A DNA stretch of 64,000 bases. Origin: Candidatus Zixiibacteriota bacterium (GTDB lineage Bacteria; Zixibacteria; MSB-5A5; GN15; JACZUZ01). Under the pieces are notes generated by a model. It was not told the origin of the DNA. It saw nothing but the letters and a program-made list of their open reading frames with translations, and ran no database searches. The stretch spans positions 310,001 through 374,000 of the forward strand of contig JAJRPJ010000011.1 of assembly GCA_024280835.1 (NCBI GenBank). The letters run 5' to 3'. Positions within the stretch are counted from its first letter, which is position 1; each line of letters starts with the position of its first letter. Shown one piece after another: positions 1 through 7,640 of the stretch. A program made the translations under genes and the position numbers.

Positions 1-1
1 C

Positions 2-382
2 GCCACAGTTCGCGTAAAAGTTTGGTCCGCCAGTGAGATCAGCCAGTTGCGTAAAAAATATCGCAACACAACCAACACCAAAATTGCCAAGTCACTTGGT
101 CGTACAGTTGCTTCTGTCCGCGCCAAAGCTGGTTCATTGAGCCTCAAGAAGAACAAAAACTTCTTGTCAATGGTCGCCAAGACTGCTGGTAACGGTGGTA
201 TGAAAACCCGCAAGAGCACAGCTCGCAAGACTGTCGCCCGTAAGGCCAGTTCAATGCGCGGTAAAGCTACCAAGCGCACCGCCGCGAAGCGTAATGCTCC
301 AAAGCGTAAAACTTCAGCTCGTAAGAGCTCGACACGTCGCGCCACTTCATCCATGAAGCGTAAGGCCACACGTCGTCGCTAG
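2..382 (+). CDS. DNA-binding protein: Myb/SANT-like helix-turn-helix plus histone H1-like basic tail (5' end cut by window)
   Basis: The ORF track starts this gene at a TTG at base 47, but the frame is open to the window edge. The upstream codons add a Trp-Ser-x-x-Glu segment that fits the start of a Myb/SANT-type HTH followed by IAKSLGRTVASVRAKA, so the true start lies outside the window. After about residue 65 the protein becomes a tail made almost only of Lys, Arg, Ala, Ser and Thr, ending in KRKATRRR, like histone H1-type bacterial proteins. It probably binds DNA, with the folded domain giving specificity or positioning and the tail giving charge neutralisation; that division of labour is inference. 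It ends in TAG and is followed by a clear terminator. Confidence 0.7.
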   Translation, partial: ATVRVKVWSASEISQLRKKYRNTTNTKIAKSLGRTVASVRAKAGSLSLKKNKNFLSMVAKTAGNGGMKTRKSTARKTVARKASSMRGKATKRTAAKRNAPKRKTSARKSSTRRATSSMKRKATRRR

Positions 383-420
383 TCGTTGAAATGACATTCA
401 GCTCGTAAGGGTTGAATTGA

Positions 421-453
421 AAAAGCCCGACAGCGAGACTGTCGGGCTTTTTT
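421..453 (+). terminator. Rho-independent terminator after the H1-like gene
   Basis: A stem AGCCCGACA / TGTCGGGCT with a 7-base loop is followed by a run of seven T and lies about 40 bases after the TAG of the H1-like gene. This is a textbook intrinsic terminator for plus-strand transcription. Confidence 0.9.
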
Positions 454-587
454 TGTGCTTATGACACTAGGGAAAACTTAGGCATGGCTCTGCCAGTTTT
501 GAACCTGTTAGTATCTAGTCCAGATTCGAGTACCTCACCTGAAGTCTGCAGCAATCATGTCTCGAATGTCTTACTACAATCAAACGA

Positions 588-613
588 AGCCCGACAGATA
601 TACTGCCGGGCCT
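588..613 (-). terminator. Possible terminator hairpin of the spondin-domain lipoprotein gene
   Basis: GCCCGACAG pairs with CTGCCGGGC (one mismatch) around a 5-base loop, about 60 bases past the stop of the minus-strand lipoprotein gene. It shares the AAGCCCGACAG arm with the plus-strand terminator at 421-453. The T run on the minus side is interrupted, so termination activity is uncertain. Confidence 0.4.
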
Positions 614-674
614 CATTTTGCTGCTCTTTCGTAGCTTTATTGTAGGGCTAATGCTAAGAGTTTAAAGTCTTCGA

Positions 675-1565
675 CTAATCGTCGTCTCCATCGTCGTCAT
701 TGTCGTTGTCATGATCAGACTCACCGCCAGAAATGAGTTCGATAGTGACTTTCGTAATCTTCTTTTCGATGACATTGGCATATGGGTCGAGATCGCCATT
801 ACCCTGTGTGCCTTTATGCTTTTTGATGCGCTGATGTGGGCTCGAGTCGACAGCATCGTTTTCATTGCCATTGGGATCACCCGCTAGAGCAATAGCTCCC
901 AAAGCGCTACAACCATCAACAATGTCTGAACTATTCTCGGTATTGTATTCTGTGCCAGCGTCATAGGCCTTTGTGTAATAAACTCGTTTGCCTTCTTTCG
1001 GTAATTTGACCGAATTCAAACCAGTGAATCCGTCATTTGTGCAGATCAACATCGCCGCAATCGAAAGACGGTCATGCTTCTTACCTGTGATTTCAAAGGT
1101 AACATAGTCTTTGAAATTGCCGACCATTGTGCCATAACGTGTCAGTGGCATACCAACATTGACAGCATCAGTCGAAGACGATGAAGCGCTGTAGCGATTG
1201 AACATCAATGAGACATCACCATTCTCTGCGATGGCCTCCAAACCACGCGAGGCGAGCTTGCCGACTTCAAACATTGTAAAACCTTTGACATGAGTGGCAA
1301 TAACTGGTGGGGCTAGCGGCTGTCCGACACTCAGGTTCTTGATAGTAACACGATAAGTACGCAGCCCATCACTGTCTTCGGAATCATCGGAGTCTGATTC
1401 GTCGCGCGAGCTACGGTATAGAGTTTGGAACTCTGGTGTTTCGTTGTCTGATGTAGTGGCGCTTGACGCATCGGAATTTAACATAGTGTCGTTTCCGCTA
1501 CAACCTACGAATGTCGCGCCTGATAAGGCGAAGACCGCTAGTAGTGTCAGCATTGATTTCTGCAT
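675..1565 (-). CDS. Spondin_N domain lipoprotein
   Basis: Start chosen at the ATG at 1565 (296 residues) rather than the upstream TTG at 1610: it has a GGGAGG ribosome-binding site and begins a signal peptide ending in a lipobox-like FVGC, so the product should be a secreted lipoprotein. The middle carries the spondin_N pattern (TYRVTIKNLSVGQPLAPPV, ATHVKGFTMFEVG, then SRGLEAIAENGD). The protein ends in a very acidic Asp-rich tail (DNDNDDDGDDD). It sits directly downstream of an ECF sigma factor and an RskA-like anti-sigma factor on the same strand, so it may be a target of that sigma factor (inference from order). Ligand or substrate is unknown. Confidence 0.75.
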   Translation of the reverse strand: MQKSMLTLLAVFALSGATFVGCSGNDTMLNSDASSATTSDNETPEFQTLYRSSRDESDSDDSEDSDGLRTYRVTIKNLSVGQPLAPPVIATHVKGFTMFEVGKLASRGLEAIAENGDVSLMFNRYSASSSSTDAVNVGMPLTRYGTMVGNFKDYVTFEITGKKHDRLSIAAMLICTNDGFTGLNSVKLPKEGKRVYYTKAYDAGTEYNTENSSDIVDGCSALGAIALAGDPNGNENDAVDSSPHQRIKKHKGTQGNGDLDPYANVIEKKITKVTIELISGGESDHDNDNDDDGDDD

Positions 1566-1790
1566 ACTGAAAAACCTCCCTAAAAATGTAAGAAATTGTT
1601 TAGCGAACAATGTTTAGTAAATGTCTTCTGGCAAATGTCGTTTACCAAGCATTGAGCGCGCGCTTGAGGCGCCAGTCGGAGAGCTGGAGCTTCGTTGTTG
1701 TCATGGAGGAATACGATATGAAGCTGTAAATTGGATTGAATAAATCTATTTATTTCTTCGAAAAGCTTCAGGAAGCTAGACTTGGATGGC

Positions 1791-2621
1791 TTAGTGAATT
1801 TTGCTAAGCGTATTGTAGCCAAGGAGATAGCGCATGCCGGTTGGCTCTTTGACACCACCAATTGGCTCAATTGTGACCATGAAGGAATCAATCGAAGCAA
1901 CAGTTGGCAAACCGCGGAATTTCAGGAGCGCATAACCATCATTCTGAACTGTGAAGACACCAACACTTTGGGTGACACTATCGTGCTTAATCCAAGCCTG
2001 ATACTCGCGGCCTTCGGGTACATCGGGCAATTTATAGGCATAGAATACGCCGAAATCTTCGTCGGGATGGAGGAAGAGTTTTGCGAAAGCCTGTGGGTTT
2101 GGTTCAACACCTGCGAGATCAACTAGTCGAGTGCAGGGTTTGCCGAGTAAGATTGTGGCGTCGTTTTGAATTGAATTGTCGTCGGCTAAACGATCGAGTT
2201 TGATACTTGAATTGGCGAGTTCGTTTTGAAGATTTGAGATTTTTGAATTGAGTGTAACATTCCAGAACGCCAACACAACGACTGCAACTGCGCCTGTCAT
2301 AGTTAGAGCTTTTGACCATTTCAACCATGCCGAGCTGGTCTCTGTGGGTGAGATGTTTGAACTAGTTGAATCATCTGATGTTTTTGAAATGACAGTTGTT
2401 TTGCTGACTTGCTGCATCAGAGACACTTTTAAACCTGCTGACGGAGATGATTCTTTTAGGCCTTGGGCAAGATAGAGCGAAACATCGCCGACTTCTCGTA
2501 GCCGCGCATGGCAAAGAGAGCACTTGGTATGCAAGTGTTCTTCGACCGCTTGATATTCGGCATCGGATAGGGCGCCGAAAACGTAGGCGTCTATGAGTTC
2601 GTAGGCTTCTTTGTGTTCCAT
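1791..2621 (-). CDS. rskA: RskA-type anti-sigma factor
   Basis: This 276-residue protein has an N-terminal zinc-finger-like anti-sigma segment (His-x3-Cys-x2-Cys near residues 30-37), one membrane helix at about residues 105-123, a short coiled coil, and a C-terminal RskA domain (AYKLPDVPEGREYQAWIK, then a VTIEPIGG...PTG motif). It should hold the sigma factor encoded 23 bases upstream inactive at the inner membrane until the outer domain senses a signal or is cleaved. The ATG start is unambiguous. Family assignment is strong; the signal cannot be told from sequence. Confidence 0.88.
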   Translation of the reverse strand: MEHKEAYELIDAYVFGALSDAEYQAVEEHLHTKCSLCHARLREVGDVSLYLAQGLKESSPSAGLKVSLMQQVSKTTVISKTSDDSTSSNISPTETSSAWLKWSKALTMTGAVAVVVLAFWNVTLNSKISNLQNELANSSIKLDRLADDNSIQNDATILLGKPCTRLVDLAGVEPNPQAFAKLFLHPDEDFGVFYAYKLPDVPEGREYQAWIKHDSVTQSVGVFTVQNDGYALLKFRGLPTVASIDSFMVTIEPIGGVKEPTGMRYLLGYNTLSKIH

Positions 2622-2644
2622 CTGTCTTATTTGTACTACTCTGG

Positions 2645-3265
2645 TTATGCTTCTGTGTCCAGTAGAGTTCTTAGTTGAGAGATTGCCGCTCTTAGTCGAC
2701 TTTTGACGGTTCCGAGTGGTGTGTCTATTTGTTCGGCTATTTCGGCATGCGAAAGACCACCGTAATAGGCCAATTCTATAACTTGTCTTTGATCGTTACT
2801 CAACTTTTCTAGTTTCTTGAGCGCTCTGCCAACTACCATGCCAAGAGCTATTTGTTCGCTTTCTCTACCCGCCTCTGATCGCACAGCCTCTTGACCAGCT
2901 TTTGAGGTGACTTCGGGTTCAAGCTCTACCGTTACTTTTTGAGAGCGGTGATGTTTGGAGCGAGTTCTATCGATTGCTAGTCTTCTAGCTATCGTCACTA
3001 TCCAAACTACGACACTGCCTCGGTTGGGGTCGAAACTTTGCGCCTTTTCCCAAATGCGCAAAAATACCGCCTGCGTGACTTCTTCGGCATCATCGGCATT
3101 GCGCACTACATTGAGGATAATACTATAAACTAATCCAACGCGACTATCATAGAGAGCCGAGAGAGCGTTTTGGTCACCAGTTTGGATTCTACCAAGTAGA
3201 ATACCGTCGAGGTGACCCGCCACATCGAAATTCCCGTTATTCCCTGTAGTCTCATTAGCCGACAT
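2645..3265 (-). CDS. sigK: ECF RNA polymerase sigma factor, SigK-like
   Basis: The 206-residue protein has sigma region 2 (VYSIILNVVRNADDAEEVTQ, FLRIWEKA, then WIVTIARRLAIDRTR) and region 4 with the recognition helix (LSHAEIAEQIDTPLGTVKSRLR). There is no region 3, as expected of ECF factors. It is followed by its likely antagonist, the RskA-like protein, and then a spondin_N lipoprotein, so it is probably autoregulated with them. Start ATG at 3265 is supported by a GGTGGAGAGA site. The symbol follows the sigK-rskA pairing and is provisional. Confidence 0.9.
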   Translation of the reverse strand: MSANETTGNNGNFDVAGHLDGILLGRIQTGDQNALSALYDSRVGLVYSIILNVVRNADDAEEVTQAVFLRIWEKAQSFDPNRGSVVVWIVTIARRLAIDRTRSKHHRSQKVTVELEPEVTSKAGQEAVRSEAGRESEQIALGMVVGRALKKLEKLSNDQRQVIELAYYGGLSHAEIAEQIDTPLGTVKSRLRAAISQLRTLLDTEA

Positions 3266-3623
3266 AGTCTCTCCACCGGCTATTAGCTAATACGAGGATA
3301 TTTCTGATTTCGATCACTGGAAATTGCATGGACTAGGAAAGTACATCTTTGGACGCGTTGTAGCAACAACATAATTTGCATGCCCGTAACCGTATGTTAT
3401 TATTCCGCTTATAACGAAAATGGGTTCGTTTTGCATATACAAGTTATCAGCGTTGGTAGATTGTTGTCTTTTTGTGATTTTGGTGGTTTCTGGTCTGATT
3501 TGGTTGATTCTGTTGTTCTGCTCTCATGCTATAGGTCTTGAGTTGTAATCTAGTGTAGGTTGGTTGTTTCTTCCCTCCAAATGGCATTGCGGGGACAACC
3601 CAAGCCTTGATTACTATGATTGT
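3266..3623. other. Intergenic region upstream of the ECF sigma gene
   Basis: About 360 bases without a convincing gene. It should hold the promoter of the sigma operon (minus strand), but no hexamer pair stands out. From about 3440 to 3570 the plus strand is strikingly rich in G and T and poor in A and C. Confidence 0.4.
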
Positions 3624-3923
3624 TTAATCCACGACGGTTAATCGGCGGATGTTTAGTTCTTCAGCTAGCAGGTCTGGTAGTTTGGCTATTGCCTCTTGGA
3701 GATGGGGGCTGGCTAGATGAGCGTTGAGATGGGCTTCGCTTTGCCATTCTTCGATGAAGACAAACTCGCTGGGATCGGCATTATTGCTGTGCATTTCGTA
3801 GCGGATGTAACCGTCCTCTTTGGTGGTCGGCTCGATTAGGGTTTTCAGGTAGTCGCAAAGTTCCTGCTCTTTGCCAGATTTGGCTTTGAGGATGGCGACT
3901 ACTCTTAGTGTTTTTTCTGACAT
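3624..3923 (-). CDS. Antibiotic biosynthesis monooxygenase (ABM) domain protein, YgiN-like
   Basis: This 99-residue protein is a single ABM ferredoxin-like fold: VVAILKAKSGKEQELCDYLK, then DGYIRYEMH, then EFVFIEEWQSEAHLNAHLASPH. Members are small dimeric cofactor-free monooxygenases or quinol-binding proteins; the substrate is not predictable. It has its own ATG start and is separated from the sigma operon by a long gap, and lies 32 bases downstream of the small membrane protein gene, so it could be co-transcribed with it. Confidence 0.85.
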   Translation of the reverse strand: MSEKTLRVVAILKAKSGKEQELCDYLKTLIEPTTKEDGYIRYEMHSNNADPSEFVFIEEWQSEAHLNAHLASPHLQEAIAKLPDLLAEELNIRRLTVVD

Positions 3924-3955
3924 GTTCTTTCTTCCCTTGTTATAAGTTTGTCTGG

Positions 3956-4471
3956 CTAATATACGTAAAAATCATCCTTGGAGCTTCTAGAAAGATGGAA
4001 ACTTGAAAGCAATTCGTATTCTTTGGCGCTTTCTAAACTATAGAGCAATTGCAGACCTACAGTCTCGATAGAGTCAGCTAACTCTAAGTAATTTAAGAGC
4101 AGCATCGCCTCTGGAGTGATCTGGTTGGTCCTGTCTAGTTTCTTGACGATTGGTAGACGCAGCTCCCCTGCTAGTTCGGCGCTCGTTATGACGAAACTGT
4201 CGATTCGTAGTAATTGGTTTAGCAGGGTTTGTTGATAGGTTGCATCGGTGACTCCAGTTGGACTAATCTCGGCGAGTTCGCAAAACACAGCGAGACTGTA
4301 ATAGTTTTTTCTATGTGGGTAACCGCTATCGTCTAATTCTTGTTTGAGCTGGGCACCAATATGGATTCCGTCCTGTGTCCATTTCGCTTCTTGGGTGAAT
4401 TGATGGAAGACAGATAAGGCGCAGGCGAGCATAAAGAGGTAGAGCATCAGAGGTTTGGTATTCTTGGTCAT
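3956..4471 (-). CDS. Hypothetical membrane-anchored protein
   Basis: I do not recognise this 171-residue family. It starts with a hydrophobic segment (about residues 8-24, LMLYLFMLACALSVF) that could be a signal anchor, then a mostly helical, Leu-rich soluble part. Its ATG overlaps the TGA of the upstream HNH nuclease gene as ATGA, so the two are almost certainly translated together. A role as partner of that nuclease is inferred from the overlap only. Confidence 0.55.
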   Translation of the reverse strand: MTKNTKPLMLYLFMLACALSVFHQFTQEAKWTQDGIHIGAQLKQELDDSGYPHRKNYYSLAVFCELAEISPTGVTDATYQQTLLNQLLRIDSFVITSAELAGELRLPIVKKLDRTNQITPEAMLLLNYLELADSIETVGLQLLYSLESAKEYELLSSFHLSRSSKDDFYVY

Positions 4472-5568
4472 GGAATCCGGATTCCTGCGCGGTTTAGTTC
4501 AGACACTTTGAAGTCAAGTTTCACGTTCACCCAATCATAATATTCTCTTTTCTCAACGCTCGGGAAAGGTATTATGACAATTTCCGAACTCTTGAATGGA
4601 AAAACAAATGCTTTGTCTAGCAAACTCAATATCTTTGAATCATGCGAACCTATTTTCGTCAAGAGAAACCAACTTTGTATGTGAGTGAATAGACCTACTT
4701 CGCACCAAAGCACCCCACTCGGTGTAACTCGTAGCATAGCATGGTGAAATCTCTTGAATGGAATCTCTCTTAGGTTTTCGCACGTCCTAAAACAGACATC
4801 CGTGTTTGACACGACAAAGTCAGAAATCGAATCATGAATATTGAACGGTGCTTTTGACTCAGAATCGTGTCGCTTAATATACGAATCAAGTATAGGACCT
4901 ATGATAGGATGCTCTAAGAAGTTCAACATTGCCAAAAATTCGTATACAATCTTGAAAACAAGTGCTGGGGCGGGGTCCCTTGTAAGGTCTTCTATCCTTA
5001 ACTCTGCCATTGCTTCAGGATGTTCAGTTGTAGAATATTTATAGCCATCGAAAGAAAACAATCCGGTTTTTCCTTCCTTGAAGAAATTTTCAAGCGGAGT
5101 CACATCAATTTCAGGATTTCTCCTCTGTGCCCTCTTGGCGAAATAACTCGCACGCTCTTCTGGAGTTCCAACAAACTTGTTATCAGCCTCGCCAATCGGC
5201 TTCGGAATAGGAGAGACACCGCCTTGAGTACCGATCTTCATTTCTAGACCAGTTTCTTGGTCCCAGATTCGTGCATGTCGAAACGCTTCGCGGGATGTCG
5301 CAAGTTCTAGCTTTTCTATCCCTTGAGTAAGAAAAACGTTTCTCAGGACTTTACTTTCTACACTATGTCCAAGATAGTTATTGCACCCCACACAGCTGAG
5401 ATGTGTAAAAAATCCTCCACCTAAGCACTCTGGGAACAAATGTGTTCTCGATGGTGGTATCTGTTTTAGGCACCAAATGCAGATTGGTGATGTAACTCGT
5501 CCACTTCCGTCCAAGGATACTGGTGGAATCAACCTTTGTTTGGGTGTATTGTCGCTTGCTGGTTCCAT
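4468..5568 (-). CDS. HNH endonuclease (HNH_5-like) with unknown C-terminal domain
   Basis: The start is placed at the ATG at 5568 (366 residues) because it has an AAAAAGGAA site six bases upstream; the 96-residue extension in the ORF track looks non-coding. Near residues 30-75 is a zinc-ribbon HNH motif: CIWCLKQIPPSRTHLFPE, LGGGFF, then CVGCNNYLGHSVES, giving two Cys-x2-Cys pairs around the catalytic His. The remaining roughly 270 residues have no domain I recognise. It could be a stand-alone nuclease, a mobile-element remnant or part of a defence pair with the overlapping membrane protein gene. The HNH call is good; the role is open. Confidence 0.7.
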   Translation of the reverse strand: MEPASDNTPKQRLIPPVSLDGSGRVTSPICIWCLKQIPPSRTHLFPECLGGGFFTHLSCVGCNNYLGHSVESKVLRNVFLTQGIEKLELATSREAFRHARIWDQETGLEMKIGTQGGVSPIPKPIGEADNKFVGTPEERASYFAKRAQRRNPEIDVTPLENFFKEGKTGLFSFDGYKYSTTEHPEAMAELRIEDLTRDPAPALVFKIVYEFLAMLNFLEHPIIGPILDSYIKRHDSESKAPFNIHDSISDFVVSNTDVCFRTCENLREIPFKRFHHAMLRVTPSGVLWCEVGLFTHIQSWFLLTKIGSHDSKILSLLDKAFVFPFKSSEIVIIPFPSVEKREYYDWVNVKLDFKVSELNRAGIRIP

Positions 5569-5967
5569 GTATTCCTTTTTCTCGCCAGAGTACCCATGAA
5601 GGCAATTTCCACTAGGCAACGCCCCAAATCCCTCTTGTGGGAAACAATATACTACAAAATATAGCCTAGCCCTCGTTCTATACATAAACAACCGATCAAC
5701 TTTGGTACAGAACCAAAGTAGTTTCATGACCTCCTTATTATGATGGAATGTCTCTTGTTTGAATCCCCTCTTGTAAGCTGTAAAACTACAACATCCCTCC
5801 CTGAGCGACCTACATATGCGAAACGAACCCATTTTGGCAGGCCTCTTCACCCTCAACTACCAGATTTCCGAGCGCATCTGCGACTTTTGCCCATATCAGT
5901 ACATATTCAGCGCTTCAAAGCTCGAATTTCGGTAGCGGTGATAGAAAGTGGATGGTATTTTCTCGTT
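5569..5967. other. Divergent intergenic region between the HNH gene and adaA
   Basis: About 400 bases. Both flanking ORFs run into it in the track, but those extensions lack family similarity and overlap each other on opposite strands, so I treat it as the shared promoter region. No clear Ada box or hexamer pair could be fixed by eye. Confidence 0.4.
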
Positions 5968-6531
5968 ATGGTGGTCATGAGCGAAAGAGTCTTGAGTGAA
6001 GAGCGGATGGCGCGGGCTATGCGTGAGAGTGATGGGGGGTTTGATGGGCGGTTTTATGTCGGGGTGCATTCGACTCGGATTTATTGTCTGCCCTCTTGTC
6101 CTGCGAAATTGCCGTTGCTGAAAAATGTGCGGTTCTATGCTACTCGTGAGCAGGCGATTGCCGCGGGACTTCGTGGATGTAAACGCTGTAAGTCAGAATT
6201 CTATCCTGATGTTTTACCTGAGTGGTATCATGCGGCTTTGAAGTATATGAAAGCGAATCTTTCTGAGAAACTGGATGAAGAAAAATTGATGAGTCTGACG
6301 GGTGTCGAGATTTCCACTTTGCGGCGGACATTTAGTAAGCGAATTGGTCAGACACCATTGGCATTCCATCGGGAGCTGCGCTTGCGTCAGGCTCGGAAGT
6401 TGATTGAAGGCGGCGCTGATTATTTGGGCGCAGGTTTTGATTGTGGTTGGGAGTCGGCTAGTGGGTTTCGTGCGGCGTTTGAAAAACAATTCGATGTGAC
6501 ACCTGGTAGTATTCGGAAGAGTAGGAATTGA
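5968..6531 (+). CDS. adaA: AdaA-like methylphosphotriester acceptor and AraC-type activator
   Basis: From the ATG at 5968 (187 residues; 5977 is an alternative) the protein has the Ada zinc domain with four Cys (about 40, 44, 71, 74: IYCLPSC and GCKRCKS), where one Cys takes methyl groups from DNA phosphotriesters, followed by an AraC-type double HTH (about 85-185, ending in FDVTPGSIRKSRN). It lacks the O6-methylguanine transferase domain of E. coli Ada. That activity is supplied by the next gene, which overlaps it, as in the Bacillus adaA-adaB arrangement. It is expected to activate the operon once methylated. The 76-residue N-terminal extension in the track is rejected. Confidence 0.85.
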   Translation: MVVMSERVLSEERMARAMRESDGGFDGRFYVGVHSTRIYCLPSCPAKLPLLKNVRFYATREQAIAAGLRGCKRCKSEFYPDVLPEWYHAALKYMKANLSEKLDEEKLMSLTGVEISTLRRTFSKRIGQTPLAFHRELRLRQARKLIEGGADYLGAGFDCGWESASGFRAAFEKQFDVTPGSIRKSRN

Positions 6532-7088
6532 GAGGGAGTAAGAATAGTTTGGATTATCGGATTAGCTATGTTGATGATATTGAAAGTCCGCTGGGACCGA
6601 TGATAGCTGGAGCGACTGAGGATGGTGTTTGTTTTCTTGAGTGGCATGACCGCGGTGGTGTGGAAGTGATACTTGGTCGGATTGAGAAGCGGTATCTTTG
6701 TACGCCTGTAAAGAGTGCGACTGCCAGCGCTCATATTGAAATGTTACGTGAGGAACTGACGAGGTATTTTCAGATGACGCTGAAAGAGTTCACAACTCCG
6801 ATTGATGTTTATGGTACGCCGTTTCAGAGAAAGGTTTGGCGAGAGTTGCTGAATATTCCCTATGGAAGGACTCGGAGCTATGGTCAGCAGGCGGCGAATT
6901 TGGGTAAGTCTGAGGCGGTGCGGGCTGTGGCTACTGCCAATGGAGCCAATTACTTGTCGATATTGATTCCATGCCATCGGGTGATTGGCGCTAATGGTTC
7001 ATTGACTGGCTATGGTGGTGGACTGTGGCGCAAGAAGCGTTTGCTGGAGTTAGAGTCAGGTGTGACACAAGAAGTCATCGCGGCATAG
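6528..7088 (+). CDS. adaB: O6-methylguanine-DNA methyltransferase
   Basis: The 186-residue protein is a full MGMT: an N-terminal ribonuclease-H-like part, the DNA-recognition region (GTPFQRKVWRELLNIPYGRTR), the active-site loop IPCHRVIG with acceptor Cys149, and GYGGGLWRK. It repairs O6-alkylguanine by irreversible transfer to the Cys. Translation probably starts at the TTG at 6528 that overlaps the adaA TGA, or at a second TTG at 6549; both are non-ATG. Overlap with adaA indicates one operon for the alkylation response. Confidence 0.92.
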   Translation: MRGSKNSLDYRISYVDDIESPLGPMIAGATEDGVCFLEWHDRGGVEVILGRIEKRYLCTPVKSATASAHIEMLREELTRYFQMTLKEFTTPIDVYGTPFQRKVWRELLNIPYGRTRSYGQQAANLGKSEAVRAVATANGANYLSILIPCHRVIGANGSLTGYGGGLWRKKRLLELESGVTQEVIAA

Positions 7089-7112
7089 GTCAGTATTAAA
7101 AGGATAACAGTA

Positions 7113-7583
7113 ATGATTGATTTTCAGATAGTTGGGCTTCCCTTGAAGACTTTTTCGCACCTCTTCTCTCTCTCGGATGCAGAATTACGTGAGCATGACG
7201 CGAGGCGATTTATCGCTGACACTAAGCCTGGCTCTCCTTGTCGAGTTAGTTTGGAGGAAGCGGAAGTTGGCGAGCGAGTGATTTTAATCAATTATGCTCA
7301 TCATGATGTTGCCTCACCTTATCGAGCTTCGGGCCCAATCTTTATTCGCGAAACTGCGGTTGAGGCGACACTTGGCAAAAGTGAGATTCCTGTTGTGCTC
7401 AACAATCGGCGGCTTTCTGTTCGGGGGTATGATAGTGACGCGATGATGATTGGCGCTGATGTGACTAGCGGCGATGCAGTAGTTGAATGTATTGGCAGGC
7501 TATTTGAGGATGATGCGGTTGTTTATTTGCATATTCACAATGCGAGCCCAGGGTGTTTTAGTTGCCAAATTGAGCGGGTTTAA
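7113..7583 (+). CDS. DUF1203 family protein
   Basis: The 156 residues match the DUF1203 pattern: FSLSDAELREHDARRF, a PGSPCRVSLEEAEVGERVILINY stretch, YRASGPIFIRE and a C-terminal HNASPGCFSCQIERV. The biochemical function of the family is not known to me. It lies 24 bases after adaB on the same strand, with an ATG start, and may be read with the ada genes. A palindrome immediately follows its stop. Confidence 0.8.
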   Translation: MIDFQIVGLPLKTFSHLFSLSDAELREHDARRFIADTKPGSPCRVSLEEAEVGERVILINYAHHDVASPYRASGPIFIRETAVEATLGKSEIPVVLNNRRLSVRGYDSDAMMIGADVTSGDAVVECIGRLFEDDAVVYLHIHNASPGCFSCQIERV

Positions 7584-7606
7584 CGTCAGGTCTGAGGACC
7601 TGACGT
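7583..7606. repeat. Perfect palindrome after the DUF1203 gene
   Basis: ACGTCAGGTC and GACCTGACGT form a 10-bp perfect stem with a TGAG loop, starting within the TAA of the DUF1203 gene. There is no T run, so it may be an mRNA-stabilising stem or a repeat-family member. The inner GTCAGGTC/GACCTGAC arms recur in the element at 10221-10383. Confidence 0.6.
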
Positions 7607-7640
7607 AACGGATGAAAGAAAGCTTGGTTAAGAGTCTGAG

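Noticed and set aside
5569-5967. N-terminal extensions of the HNH and adaA ORFs
   Set aside because: They overlap each other on opposite strands, lack family similarity, and for HNH a better start with a ribosome site exists at 5568.
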